Part shown: piece after piece, positions 19,772 to 27,241 of the stretch
How the letters are laid out: each line of letters begins with the position of its first letter
Numbering within the stretch: position 1 is the stretch's first letter
Assembly: GCA_023410445.1 (NCBI GenBank)
Contig: JAEYPT010000007.1
Location: 62,001 to 126,000, forward strand
DNA: 64,000 nt
DNA from: Bacillota bacterium
Lineage (GTDB): Bacteria; Bacillota; Clostridia; Oscillospirales; Acutalibacteraceae
Reading direction: 5' to 3'
Notes under the pieces: generated by a model
Seen by the model: only the letters and a program-made list of their open reading frames with translations
What the model was told of the DNA's origin: nothing
Databases searched by the model: none
Position numbers and translations under genes: made by a program

Positions 19772-20694
19772 AACAAAATCTTCTGGATTTGATGGACCTG
19801 ATCAATCACGGTATTGTCATCGTGAATCCGAATCAGGAAATCACCTATATTAATCAGTTCATGCTTCGTATCCTGAAAAAGCGGAGGGAACAGGTGCTCG
19901 GTCAGAATTTTTTTCAGGTGATGCCGGGTCTGGAAAGCCGGTATCTGCGTAAATCGCTTCCAAAGGTACTGGAAAACGAACAGAATCTGTTTCTCTGCGC
20001 GGCCATGCACCGCGGTCTTTTCCAGAACGGCCGGATGCTGAATCTTCGGGTGGCAGCCTGTGAGATGCCCGAGGGGAAAAAACTGCTGCTTGAATTTATG
20101 GACGTCACTGAGTCCTTTATGCGTATCCGGCAGCTTCGGGGCGGAATCAGCCAGCTTCTTCTCCAGAACCGCAAACTGAAGGAGAAGGAGGAGACCATCT
20201 CCAATCTGGCCTATTATGATGTTCTTACGGGGGTCGCGAACCGGGCGCTGTTTTATGAGCTTTCCGAAAAGCTCCTGGAAGGCGCAAGGCGCCGGGGGGA
20301 AGTCCTCGCTTTGCTGTTTATCGATATGGATCATTTTAAGATGATTAACGATACCTATGGCCATGATGCCGGGGACGCGGCACTGATTCGGGTCGCTGAA
20401 ATCCTGACGGATGCCACCCGCAAAAACGACGTGGTCGCACGTTTCGGTGGCGATGAATTTCTTGTTTTGCTTACGCAGGTTGATGACGCAGAGAGCTGTC
20501 GGCAGGTGATTTCGCGGATTCATGCTTCCGAAAACCGGCAGATCAGTTACAACGGCCAGCCCATACCGATTTCTTTGAGCGTCGGCGTCAGCTTGTTCCC
20601 GAAGGACGCAAAAGATCTTCCGGGTCTGCTTTCAAGGGCGGATCAGGCAATGTACCGCGTAAAGCGCCGTGTCCATGAGCAATGCCAGCGCTAA
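19768..20694 (+). CDS. PAS-GGDEF diguanylate cyclase
   Basis: A 308-residue protein with an N-terminal PAS domain (about 1-120: HGIVIVNPNQEITYINQFML, in part GIVIVNPNQEITYIN), a short coiled coil (LLLQNRKLKEKEETISNLAY, in part NRKLKEKEE) and a GGDEF domain (about 145-300). The active site RFGGDEFLVLL is intact. An RxxD inhibitory site (RKND) lies exactly five residues before GGDEF, as in product-inhibited cyclases. LTGVANRALFYE and DMDHFKMINDTYGHDAGD are also canonical. It should make c-di-GMP from GTP. No membrane segment is present. Its start overlaps the CheC-like gene (ATGA), so the receiver, phosphatase and cyclase are co-translated. Confidence 0.95.
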   Translation: MKQNLLDLMDLINHGIVIVNPNQEITYINQFMLRILKKRREQVLGQNFFQVMPGLESRYLRKSLPKVLENEQNLFLCAAMHRGLFQNGRMLNLRVAACEMPEGKKLLLEFMDVTESFMRIRQLRGGISQLLLQNRKLKEKEETISNLAYYDVLTGVANRALFYELSEKLLEGARRRGEVLALLFIDMDHFKMINDTYGHDAGDAALIRVAEILTDATRKNDVVARFGGDEFLVLLTQVDDAESCRQVISRIHASENRQISYNGQPIPISLSVGVSLFPKDAKDLPGLLSRADQAMYRVKRRVHEQCQR

Positions 20695-20720
20695 AATTTG
20701 CACTCTGCACGAACAAAGAA

Positions 20721-20758
20721 CCGGCCCGCCTTTAAAAAAAGGGGGCCGGCGCTTTTTT
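20721..20758. terminator. Terminator after the GGDEF gene
   Basis: CCGGCCCGCC, a short A-rich loop and GGGGGCCGG are followed by GCTTTTTT. It ends the plus-strand operon and lies immediately past the stop of a possible small minus-strand gene. Confidence 0.85.
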
Positions 20759-20862
20759 CAGTTTTTTGCCAGCCCGATCAGGCTGAGAGCAACCACGGCC
20801 GCGCCGCAGAGGGTCGCAACGATCCCAACGATAAATTCACTAATCCAAAGTCCCCTGTGCAC
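20758..20862 (-). CDS. Possible small hydrophobic peptide
   Basis: A 34-codon minus-strand frame starting at GTG 20862, with GAGG 8 nt upstream (20874-20871). The predicted peptide begins MHRGLWISEFIVGIVATL and continues CGAAVVALSLIGLAKN: one transmembrane helix with a short charged end. An upstream TATATT-like element lies in an AT-rich stretch. Small single-helix peptides of this type include type I toxins and signalling peptides, but no family can be assigned by reading. The ribosome site and hydrophobic pattern are the only support, so it could be chance. Confidence 0.35.
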   Translation of the reverse strand: MHRGLWISEFIVGIVATLCGAAVVALSLIGLAKN

Positions 20863-21015
20863 ACAGTTCACCTCGTTTCCTTTTCAATATACCATATTTG
20901 CACTGCTTTTTCACTAGAAAAGAATATCTTTACCATTCGTTTCCGAGCCCCGGCGCCCCCGGATGAATTCAAGGCCGCTCCCCGGACACACTACCACCGG
21001 GAATGTCCGTTTCTC

Positions 21016-21044
21016 TTGACAGCATTTTCCGGACATGATACAAT
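21016..21044 (+). promoter_or_regulatory. Promoter of the zinc-binding lipoprotein gene
   Basis: TTGACA (21016-21021), a 17-bp spacer and TACAAT (21039-21044) make a strong promoter starting near 21051, inside the inverted repeat at 21046-21068. Confidence 0.85.
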
Positions 21045-21045
21045 G

Positions 21046-21068
21046 ATGCAAATGGGAACTATTTGCAT
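21046..21068 (+). promoter_or_regulatory. Inverted repeat, likely metal-repressor operator
   Basis: ATGCAAAT (21046-21053) and ATTTGCAT (21061-21068) are perfect 8-bp arms around a 7-bp centre. The repeat covers the predicted transcription start of a znuA-like gene. Position and size suit a Fur-family (Zur) repressor, but the sequence differs from the Bacillus Zur box, so the protein is inferred. Confidence 0.6.
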
Positions 21069-21103
21069 TTGACCTGAAATCTTAATTTTCCGGGGTGTTC
21101 GTA

Positions 21104-22015
21104 ATGAAAAAATTGATTGCTGCGGCGGTCCTCTGCGTGTTTTTGCTGGGAGCCGCAGGCTGCGCGGGGAAAACGGCTCCGGCGGCTTCGGACGGAAAGC
21201 TGAAGGTATACGCCAGTTTCTACGCGATGTATGATTTTGCAAAGAAAGCGGGGGGCAACCGGGTAAATGTCGTCAACCTCGTGCCAGCCGGCACGGAGCC
21301 GCACGACTGGGAGCCCTCCACGACGGATATTACCGGTTTGGAGCAGGCGGATCTGCTCGTGTATAACGGAGCGGGCATGGAGAGCTGGGCGGACCGTGTG
21401 CTTGCCTCACTGAGCAACAAAAAGCTTGTCGCGGTCAAGGCTTCCGCGAAGGTAACGCCTCTGAACGGCGGCAGCGGTGCGGACGAGTCAAAGTCTGACC
21501 CGCATATGTGGCTGGCTCCGGAGGACGCAAAACTGGAACTGGCGGCCATCCGGGATGGGCTGGAAAAGGCGGACCCGGCGGGGAAGAGCTATTACGAGGA
21601 ACAGTATGCGCAGAATGCTGCTCGTTTCGACGCGCTGGATCAGGAATACCGGAAAGTTCTTTCTGGACTACCGAACAAAAATGTGGTTGTTTCCCACCAG
21701 ATGCTCGGCTATGTCTGCCGGGCATACGGACTGAATCAGATTCCGATCGAGGGGCTTTCGGCGGACACCGAACCCGATCCGAAGCGGATGACGGAAATCA
21801 TCGGAACCGCGAAGAAGTACCATGTGAAATATATCCTGTTTGAGGATCTGGTAGACCCCAAAGTTGCCCAGACCATTGCCGCCCAAGTCGGCGCGCAGAC
21901 ACTTCGCTTCAATCCGCTGGAAGGTCTTACACAGGCGGAGCAGGCGAAGGGCGGCGATTATTTTTCCGTAATGGAGCAGAATCTTCAGGTTCTGCGTCAG
22001 GCGCTCGGCACCTGA
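21104..22015 (+). CDS. znuA: Metal (zinc/manganese) ABC transporter substrate-binding lipoprotein
   Basis: A 303-residue lipoprotein of the ZnuA/AdcA/TroA cluster A-I family. The signal peptide has the lipobox LLGAAGC. Metal ligands are suggested by the histidines in GTEPHDWEPS, SDPHMWLAP and VVSHQMLGY, plus FEDLVDPKVA near the C terminus. It would capture Zn or Mn outside the cell for an ABC importer. The ATPase and permease genes are not adjacent, so it is an orphan in this window. ATG 21104 follows GGGG with good spacing; GTG 21095 is the alternative. A 23-bp inverted repeat overlaps the promoter and probably gives metal-dependent repression. Confidence 0.88.
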   Translation: MKKLIAAAVLCVFLLGAAGCAGKTAPAASDGKLKVYASFYAMYDFAKKAGGNRVNVVNLVPAGTEPHDWEPSTTDITGLEQADLLVYNGAGMESWADRVLASLSNKKLVAVKASAKVTPLNGGSGADESKSDPHMWLAPEDAKLELAAIRDGLEKADPAGKSYYEEQYAQNAARFDALDQEYRKVLSGLPNKNVVVSHQMLGYVCRAYGLNQIPIEGLSADTEPDPKRMTEIIGTAKKYHVKYILFEDLVDPKVAQTIAAQVGAQTLRFNPLEGLTQAEQAKGGDYFSVMEQNLQVLRQALGT

Positions 22016-22024
22016 AAACACTGA

Positions 22025-22055
22025 GGCTGTCCGGCATTGCCGGGCGGCTTTTTTG
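22025..22055 (+). terminator. Terminator after znuA
   Basis: GGCTGTCCGGC, loop ATT and GCCGGGCGGC (wobble pairs included) precede six T. Confidence 0.7.
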
Positions 22056-22068
22056 ACGTTCAAAAAGC

Positions 22069-22797
22069 TTATTTCGAACACTTCTCCACGAAGAGGTCGA
22101 ATATTTTTTTCATTTCCGGGTCGCCGTCGGCTGTCATAACCTCCGGATGCCATTGAATGCCCATTACGAAAAGGCTGTCCTCTTTTTCGATTTCCTCGAT
22201 AACGCCGTCCATGGAATAGGCGCCGACGCGAAAACCCTTGGCAACATCCTTGACGGCCTGATGGTGGAAACTGTTCACCACGAGCTTTTCCCCCAGAAGC
22301 GGATAAAGGGCGCAGCCCTTTTCCAGCCGAACCGTGTGGCTGGGTGCGGAGAAAGTGCCGCCCTGGTTATGCTTTACGGTGAACTTGTCCTCCTGCGCTA
22401 AATCCTGGTACAGGGTGCCGCCGAAAGCAACGTTCAGGGACTGAATCCCGCGGCAGATTCCCAGCATCGGCTTTTGTTGCCGGTACGCCTCCACGATGCC
22501 GGTAAGGTCAATATGGTCCCGCTCCAGGGAGAAGCCTCCCTGTTTTTTGCAGGGCTCCTCGCCGTACGTCAGAGGGCTCAGATCGTTTCCGCCCGAGATC
22601 AGCAGACCGTCCGTACGCGCAATCATTTCAGCAATGGCCGCGTCATCCCAGACCGGGGGAATCAGAAGAGGCACACCGCCCGACCCGAGAATCGACAGAA
22701 CATAGGCGTTATAAAGATTCACTTGTTTGCAGGAAGCCCGAAGGTCCGGGTCGCTTCCCACCAGACTTGATATAATTCCGATGACTGGTTTGCTCAT
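22069..22797 (-). CDS. Gamma-glutamyl-gamma-aminobutyrate hydrolase family protein (class I amidotransferase)
   Basis: A 242-residue peptidase C26 / PuuD-like protein. The nucleophile cysteine is in MLGICRGIQSLN, the catalytic His-Glu in GIQWHPEVM, and GLLISGGNDLSPLTYGEE, in part LLISGGNDLSP, marks the substrate loop. PuuD cleaves gamma-glutamyl-GABA in putrescine breakdown, but many homologues in Clostridia lack the other Puu genes, as here, and may act on other gamma-glutamyl compounds. It is a single gene converging on znuA. The substrate is not certain. Confidence 0.88.
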   Translation of the reverse strand: MSKPVIGIISSLVGSDPDLRASCKQVNLYNAYVLSILGSGGVPLLIPPVWDDAAIAEMIARTDGLLISGGNDLSPLTYGEEPCKKQGGFSLERDHIDLTGIVEAYRQQKPMLGICRGIQSLNVAFGGTLYQDLAQEDKFTVKHNQGGTFSAPSHTVRLEKGCALYPLLGEKLVVNSFHHQAVKDVAKGFRVGAYSMDGVIEEIEKEDSLFVMGIQWHPEVMTADGDPEMKKIFDLFVEKCSK

Positions 22798-22994
22798 TCG
22801 GATTCTCCTTTGCTTGCCGGCAGATGCTTCCGGCTGATGATGTTATGTTTTTCAGTATATTCGGAACAGTACCGGTTTTCAATCTTTTTCGCCGCAAACC
22901 GACAGAAATAAGGCGGAAAGGCCCCAAAAAATTGCAGAAGACCTATTTCGCCTTTTCCGAAACTGACAGAGGGCCTTATTTTTAGGCACAGCGG

Positions 22995-23023
22995 CTGATT
23001 TTTCCCCACAGCGGTGTTATAAT
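22995..23023 (+). promoter_or_regulatory. Probable promoter of the M20 peptidase gene
   Basis: TATAAT (23018-23023) with a weak -35 CTGATT 17 bp upstream. AAAGGAGGATTTTCC gives a strong ribosome site for the start at 23049. Confidence 0.6.
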
Positions 23024-23048
23024 AGAAAAAAACAAAGGAGGATTTTCC

Positions 23049-24428
23049 ATGAGTTTTGGAAGCAAAATTTTAAAATATCAGGATGAAATGCTGCGGGATC
23101 TCGCGAAGCTGGTAGCCGTTCCTTCCGTCAACGCTCCGGCGCTGGAGGGTATGCCGTTCGGAAAAGACTGCGCGGATGTGCTGCAGCTGATTTTAAAAAT
23201 GGCGGAAGATATGGGCCTTGAAACGAAAAACGTTGGCAATTATGCGGGACATGCGGAATACGGCTCCGGCGACGAGGTTGCCGCAGTTGTCACCCATGTG
23301 GACGTTGTTCCGGCTGGCAACGGGTGGGAAACCGATCCTTTTGTAATGACGAAAAAAGGAAACTGCTGGTATGGCCGCGGCACTGCAGACGACAAGGGAG
23401 CCGCCATCGCCACGCTGTACGGACTGAAGGTGCTCAAAGAGGAACAGGTCATCGGCAGGCGCAAAATCCGCGCGATTTTTGGGTCCGGGGAAGAAACGGG
23501 CAGCAATGACCTTGAAATGTATTTTCAAAGTGAGCGTATGCCCGTCATGGCCTTTACACCGGACTCGGAGTACGGCATCTGCAACCGGGAAAAGGGAATG
23601 ATGAGGCTGGACATTTCAGCTCCGCAGAATGCTTCGGGGGTGGTCGTCTCCTTTGACGCGGGGACGGTCATCAACGCCGTTCCCGCGCGTGCCGACGCGG
23701 TTTTGAAATGCTCCGCGGAACAGGCATCCGCTCTGAAATGGGCGGCAAAAACGGCCGCCGGAGAGTTTCAGTTTGAAGATACGGCCGACGGTGTGAAAAT
23801 CATCTCGCTCGGCAGGGCGTCGCACGCTATGCAGCCGCAGGAGGGCTTCAATGCCGCGTCGCATCTGGTCTCTTTGCTGGCCGGTGTTTTCTCCGAGGCG
23901 GAGCTTGGCGGCTTCCTGACATTCCTGAACCGTGCTGTGGGAACGGAGACGGATGGGGAGTCCATCGGTGTAAAGTGTGCCGATGCGGAATCCGGACCGC
24001 TGACGCTGAATCTCGGCCTTCTGCACATCGGCGTGAATGGGGCTTCCGCCGGGATCGATATCCGTTACCCGGTGACGCTCAACGGGAATGATATCATAGG
24101 CAAGATTCGCACGGCGGTTGAATCGGCTGGGTTCCGGATGCAGCTTCTTGCCCATAATCCGCCGCTTTTCCTGCCGGACGGCAGCAAGCTGATTCGGCTG
24201 CTTCAGAGCGCCTATGCGGAGATTATGGGCAGCCCCGCGGAGCTTTACGCCACGGGCGGCGGCACGTATGCGCGCGAGCTGAAGGGTAACTGCGTGGCGT
24301 TCGGCCTGATTTTTCCGGATGAACCCGACCGCCGTCTGCACAACACGAACGAGCACATCGACACCGAACGTTTCCTGCAGCACGCTCAGATCTGCCTGGA
24401 AGCCATGTACCGGATGCTGACAGCCTGA
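23049..24428 (+). CDS. pepV: M20 family dipeptidase (PepV/Sapep type)
   Basis: A 459-residue di-zinc peptidase. The metal ligands lie in VVTHVDVVPAGNGW (His, Asp), RGTADDKGA (bridging Asp), GSGEETGSND (Glu-Glu) and FTPDSEYG, and the C-terminal histidine in RRLHNTNEHID. A lid domain (about 180-320) separates the two halves of the catalytic domain. PepV-like enzymes cleave dipeptides in the cytoplasm; no signal peptide is seen. The HD-domain gene begins 11 bp after its stop, so they share an operon. Confidence 0.92.
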   Translation: MSFGSKILKYQDEMLRDLAKLVAVPSVNAPALEGMPFGKDCADVLQLILKMAEDMGLETKNVGNYAGHAEYGSGDEVAAVVTHVDVVPAGNGWETDPFVMTKKGNCWYGRGTADDKGAAIATLYGLKVLKEEQVIGRRKIRAIFGSGEETGSNDLEMYFQSERMPVMAFTPDSEYGICNREKGMMRLDISAPQNASGVVVSFDAGTVINAVPARADAVLKCSAEQASALKWAAKTAAGEFQFEDTADGVKIISLGRASHAMQPQEGFNAASHLVSLLAGVFSEAELGGFLTFLNRAVGTETDGESIGVKCADAESGPLTLNLGLLHIGVNGASAGIDIRYPVTLNGNDIIGKIRTAVESAGFRMQLLAHNPPLFLPDGSKLIRLLQSAYAEIMGSPAELYATGGGTYARELKGNCVAFGLIFPDEPDRRLHNTNEHIDTERFLQHAQICLEAMYRMLTA

Positions 24429-24439
24429 ATGGAGGCAAA

Positions 24440-25114
24440 ATGGCAAACTACCGCACTATCACGTTAGAAGAAATCTTGAAAAACGAAGAAATCAAAGCCT
24501 ATATTGAATGCGGCAACCACAATCTCGGCGAGATCGGCTTTACCGAGCACGGCTTCGCCCATGCGAAGCGCTCCTCAAACTATGCGGGCAACATTCTGCA
24601 AAGCCTGGGCTACGATGCGCGCACCTGCGAACTGGCGCGCATCGCGGGGTATATGCACGACATTGGGAATGTGGTGAACCGCGTGAATCACGCGCACAGC
24701 GGCGCACTGATGGCGTTTAACATTCTGAACCGGCTCGGTATGTCTCCCGCCGAGGTGGCGGCTATCGCCGCGGCAATCGGTAACCACGACGAGGGAACGG
24801 CTGCTGCAGTCAGTCCGATCGCGGCGGCGCTGATCCTTTCCGATAAAGGCGACGTCCGGCGCACGCGCGTGCGCGACAAAGAAACGGTCAGCGCAGACAT
24901 TCACGACCGCGTCAATTACGCGGTGGAACGAGCGGTGACCGAAATCGATACGGAGCACAAAACCGCGACGCTGGATATTACCATTGATACACAGATTTGC
25001 CCGGTGATGGAATATTTCGAAATTTTTATGACCCGTATGGTGCTCTGTCGCCAGGCGGCGCAGTATCTTGGGCTTCAGTTTGAACTGATTATCAACGAAA
25101 CCCGGCTGCTTTGA
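24440..25114 (+). CDS. HD-domain phosphohydrolase
   Basis: A 224-residue protein with an HD domain: HGFAHAKRSSN (first His), GYMHDIGNVV (the HD pair), then NHAHSGALMAF and IGNHDEGTAAAVS. The order H...HD...H...D fits metal-dependent phosphohydrolases. The second half (RDKETVSADIHDRVNYAVE, in part SADIHDRVNYAVE) is typical of a clostridial HD subgroup with no known substrate. It is co-transcribed with the dipeptidase gene. Nucleotide or cyclic nucleotide hydrolysis is possible but unproven. Confidence 0.85.
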   Translation: MANYRTITLEEILKNEEIKAYIECGNHNLGEIGFTEHGFAHAKRSSNYAGNILQSLGYDARTCELARIAGYMHDIGNVVNRVNHAHSGALMAFNILNRLGMSPAEVAAIAAAIGNHDEGTAAAVSPIAAALILSDKGDVRRTRVRDKETVSADIHDRVNYAVERAVTEIDTEHKTATLDITIDTQICPVMEYFEIFMTRMVLCRQAAQYLGLQFELIINETRLL

Positions 25115-25115
25115 T

Positions 25116-25925
25116 TTATTGGACCACGACGGCCTGAGAAAACAGGCTCGCATAGCGCTGTTCAAAAAGCGCGCGGCTGTAGAGCACGGTGCCGCGGGAA
25201 TCATCCGGATCGCTCAGGATCACCTGGGAATCGGTGTAGCCGATCAGCACCACGGCGTGCTCCCGGTTGATCCACTGATAATATTCGCCGTTGTCGTCGA
25301 GAAACCAGCCGGGGCCAAGGGACGGCTCTTTCATTCCTATGGTTGCCCACACGATTACAGGAACCCCTTCGCCGATCAGGGAATACAGATCGCTCGGGGT
25401 TGTTCCCGTGATGTCGTAGGCGAAGCGGTTCGCCTTTACGGAGATCAGGTAGTTGTTGATGGCGTTGCTGATCACCGGTGCATAGCAGCCGTAGCGGTCT
25501 CCGGTTGGGCTGCCGACGAAGGTTTTCCAGGGATTCGGCCCGTAGGTTTTGCCGCCGACGTTCCGAAAATCGTTGCTGGTCGAGAGAAACGGCAGCAGAT
25601 CGGTTTTATCGATCGAAAATCCAAGGTAGTTTAGAACAATGGCAGCTGAGGTTACTTCGCATCCGGACTGAAGCTCCGGATTCTGCTGAATGTTTTTTAT
25701 TGAAAGAACCTTTCCCTTTCCCGGTGCGATGCTGGGAACAGGGTCAGTTCCCGACTTGTTGTTGGTACTGGCCTGCGCCTTGCTGCTGGCGGGGTGTTCG
25801 GGGACAGGTTCTTTTTCTCCACAGCCGGAGAGGCAGAAGAACAGGAACGTCACAGTCATCGTGAAGAGTATCCCGCGGAGCAGGATTCCGCTTGTGCCGG
25901 AGAAAATCCGTTTCCATGTATGTAT
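25116..25925 (-). CDS. C39-like peptidase family lipoprotein
   Basis: A 269-residue exported protein. After a positively charged start (MIHTWKRIF) comes a hydrophobic segment ending in the lipobox FCLSGC, then a Ser/Lys/Pro-rich linker and a C39-like papain-fold domain. The catalytic cysteine is in LQSGCEVTSAAIVLNYLG, the histidine in NREHAVVLIGY and an aspartate in ILSDPDDSRG. Such proteins are surface cysteine peptidases or amidases of unknown target. ATG 25925 is chosen because a TATAAT lies at 25968-25963, between it and the more distant ATG at 25991, so the longer form would start before the likely transcription start. It converges on the HD gene with a 1-bp gap. Confidence 0.82.
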   Translation of the reverse strand: MHTWKRIFSGTSGILLRGILFTMTVTFLFFCLSGCGEKEPVPEHPASSKAQASTNNKSGTDPVPSIAPGKGKVLSIKNIQQNPELQSGCEVTSAAIVLNYLGFSIDKTDLLPFLSTSNDFRNVGGKTYGPNPWKTFVGSPTGDRYGCYAPVISNAINNYLISVKANRFAYDITGTTPSDLYSLIGEGVPVIVWATIGMKEPSLGPGWFLDDNGEYYQWINREHAVVLIGYTDSQVILSDPDDSRGTVLYSRALFEQRYASLFSQAVVVQ

Positions 25926-26042
25926 CATTTCCAACCAACTTTCCGGATTCCACGTTTTATTTATTATAACATGAAGTTTCCTATTCTGCATGAGAAAATG
26001 AGAATTCAGTTCAGTTTTGTCAGTCTGCGTCGGTTTATGTGA

Positions 26043-26071
26043 TTGACAATTTATGGTTACTCAATTATACT
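26043..26071 (+). promoter_or_regulatory. Promoter of the DUF1062 leader transcript
   Basis: TTGACA (26043-26048), exactly 17 bp, then TATACT (26066-26071). Transcription should begin near 26078, nearly 500 nt before the first recognisable gene. Confidence 0.85.
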
Positions 26072-26077
26072 GATGCA

Positions 26078-26463
26078 TGGAATCCAAGCCGAAGGGAGCT
26101 AACCAATGGCTATCATCCGTTAATCACGAAAATATGCCTTGTAAAAAGCAGCCGCGTATGCGGCTTGTTTGTGTTAGGCAATTTCAAGTAACCGCCGATT
26201 GATTCCGGATATGCATCTGCCCGGCTTATTTTTTGCCCGGACAGCGTCCAAAATGCTCCGAATACGCGAGTATTTGTGCTTTTTTATCCTTGCCGGACGA
26301 AAAATCGTCTCGGCCATCTGCATATCGTCATTCAATCAGCGGTTACTTAGGGGTTAATGGATAGTGCCGGATTTTTGGTTTGGATTCATAGCCGCTTAGG
26401 CTGTAATTTTGAAAAATCAGAAAGCCGCGTCAGGGTATCTATGCCTTGACGCGGCTTTTTTTG
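26078..26463 (+). ncRNA. Long structured leader or independent non-coding RNA
   Basis: This 385-nt stretch has its own promoter and terminator and contains nested complementary segments. AAGTAACCGC (26186-26195) pairs with GCGGTTACTT (26339-26348), GATTGA (26197-26202) with TCAATC (26332-26337), and GATATGCA (26208-26215) with TGCATATC (26319-26326), all in register as one long helix. A small hairpin AGCCGC-GTAT-GCGGCT (26150-26165) lies inside a TGCCT/AGGCA stem (26135-26180). I cannot assign it to a known RNA family. It is either an attenuator for the DUF1062 gene or a free RNA. Confidence 0.6.
26106..26123 (+). CDS. Five-codon upstream reading frame (MAIIR)
   Basis: ATG-GCT-ATC-ATC-CGT-TAA lies about 28 nt from the predicted transcription start, with AAGGGAG (26092-26098) 7 nt upstream, a strong ribosome site for so short a frame. 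It ends 11 nt before the first hairpin of the structured leader. Such an arrangement is typical of leader peptides that sense ribosome stalling. Expression is inferred. Confidence 0.45.
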   Translation: MAIIR

Positions 26464-26464
26464 C
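26421..26464 (+). terminator. Strong terminator in front of the DUF1062 gene
   Basis: AAGCCGCGTCA and TGACGCGGCTT (11 bp, perfect) around a 14-nt loop, followed by seven T. It would stop most leader transcripts before the gene. Confidence 0.9.
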
Positions 26465-26481
26465 ATGTAAGGAGAAAACGT

Positions 26482-26712
26482 ATGAGGAATTTTACGATTT
26501 ACAGTCCGCCATTTCACTCCTTCCTGGTTGAAACGCTCATAACAGGAAGGAAAATAATCGTTGAAAAAAATAGTATGGACAGCGCGCTACCTCAGCGCGC
26601 CGACAGCGGTTCGGTACTGCAAGCATTGCAGCCTCCGGACGGCCTTTGTCTCCAGCGGCCTTTTTCGGGTAAACGCTCAGCAGAAAGCACTCGATGTCTG
26701 GCTGATTTTTAA
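26482..26712 (+). CDS. Possible overlapping upstream reading frame
   Basis: ATG 26482 has an excellent ribosome site (AAGGAG at 26469-26474, 7-nt spacing) and opens a 76-codon frame that runs across the TTG start of the DUF1062 gene in a different phase. The predicted product shows no familiar motif and looks unlike a natural protein after the overlap. It may act by translation itself, for example by modulating initiation at 26561. It may also be fortuitous. Confidence 0.3.
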   Translation: MRNFTIYSPPFHSFLVETLITGRKIIVEKNSMDSALPQRADSGSVLQALQPPDGLCLQRPFSGKRSAESTRCLADF

Positions 26713-27112
26713 ATGTCCGAACTGCGACACGACTTGGAACTGCACGGTCCTTTCCCGCGTGAATCCACACGCCCTGCCGCCGGATTTACTGGAGGGTTTT
26801 CACGCAAATAGCGGCGAACTGGCTATGCACTATGCCACGGACACGGCGCTGCTCAAGAGAAACGGCACGGAGCCGGGAGCTTCGAAAATTGAAATTCTGG
26901 GCGAAAAAGTTGATTTTACTGAGCCGGTCCGTATCGAACTAACCGCAGAATGGCCTTCCGAACAGAAAGCGGCGGCGGCTATTCGGGAAAAGTTCGGAAT
27001 TTCCCGGAGTCAATTCGACCGCCTGTGCGAAAGCGGAAGAATCTGCTGTGTTTCGGGGCAGAATCTGAAAAAATGCAAGCTTACTGGTACGATTGTTCTT
27101 GAAGTCCGATAG
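26561..27112 (+). CDS. DUF1062 family protein (zinc ribbon plus S4-like domain)
   Basis: A 183-residue protein. It begins MKKIVWTARY from a TTG start with AGGAAGG about 9 nt upstream. A zinc ribbon is formed by Cys20-x2-Cys23 (VRYCKHC) and Cys52-x2-Cys55 (FKCPNC). LFRVNAQQKALDVWLI and RVNPHALPPDLL are characteristic of DUF1062. Residues about 135-180 (REKFGISRSQFDRLCESGRI, in part FGISRSQFDRLCESG) resemble an S4 RNA-binding fold. Function is unknown; the combination hints at rRNA or tRNA contact. It lies behind the long structured leader and terminator, so its expression is probably conditional. Confidence 0.8.
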   Translation: MKKIVWTARYLSAPTAVRYCKHCSLRTAFVSSGLFRVNAQQKALDVWLIFKCPNCDTTWNCTVLSRVNPHALPPDLLEGFHANSGELAMHYATDTALLKRNGTEPGASKIEILGEKVDFTEPVRIELTAEWPSEQKAAAAIREKFGISRSQFDRLCESGRICCVSGQNLKKCKLTGTIVLEVR

Positions 27113-27128
27113 AAATAGAGAACAAAGG

Positions 27129-27159
27129 GGCGCAGGGTGGAATTCCATCCTCGCCTTTT
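27129..27159 (+). terminator. Terminator after the DUF1062 gene
   Basis: GGCG-C-AGGGTGGAA pairs with TTCCATCCT-CGCC, followed by TTTT. Confidence 0.65.
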
Positions 27160-27168
27160 CATCTATAT

Positions 27169-27197
27169 TTGAATAAAAGCAAAAAAAGTGGTATAAT
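27169..27197 (+). promoter_or_regulatory. Promoter of the nucleosidase gene
   Basis: TTGAAT (27169-27174), a 17-bp spacer and TATAAT (27192-27197). Confidence 0.75.
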
Positions 27198-27241
27198 TTC
27201 TGAAATTCAATGTGGTAAGGAAAGAGTACGAGGAGACGAAT

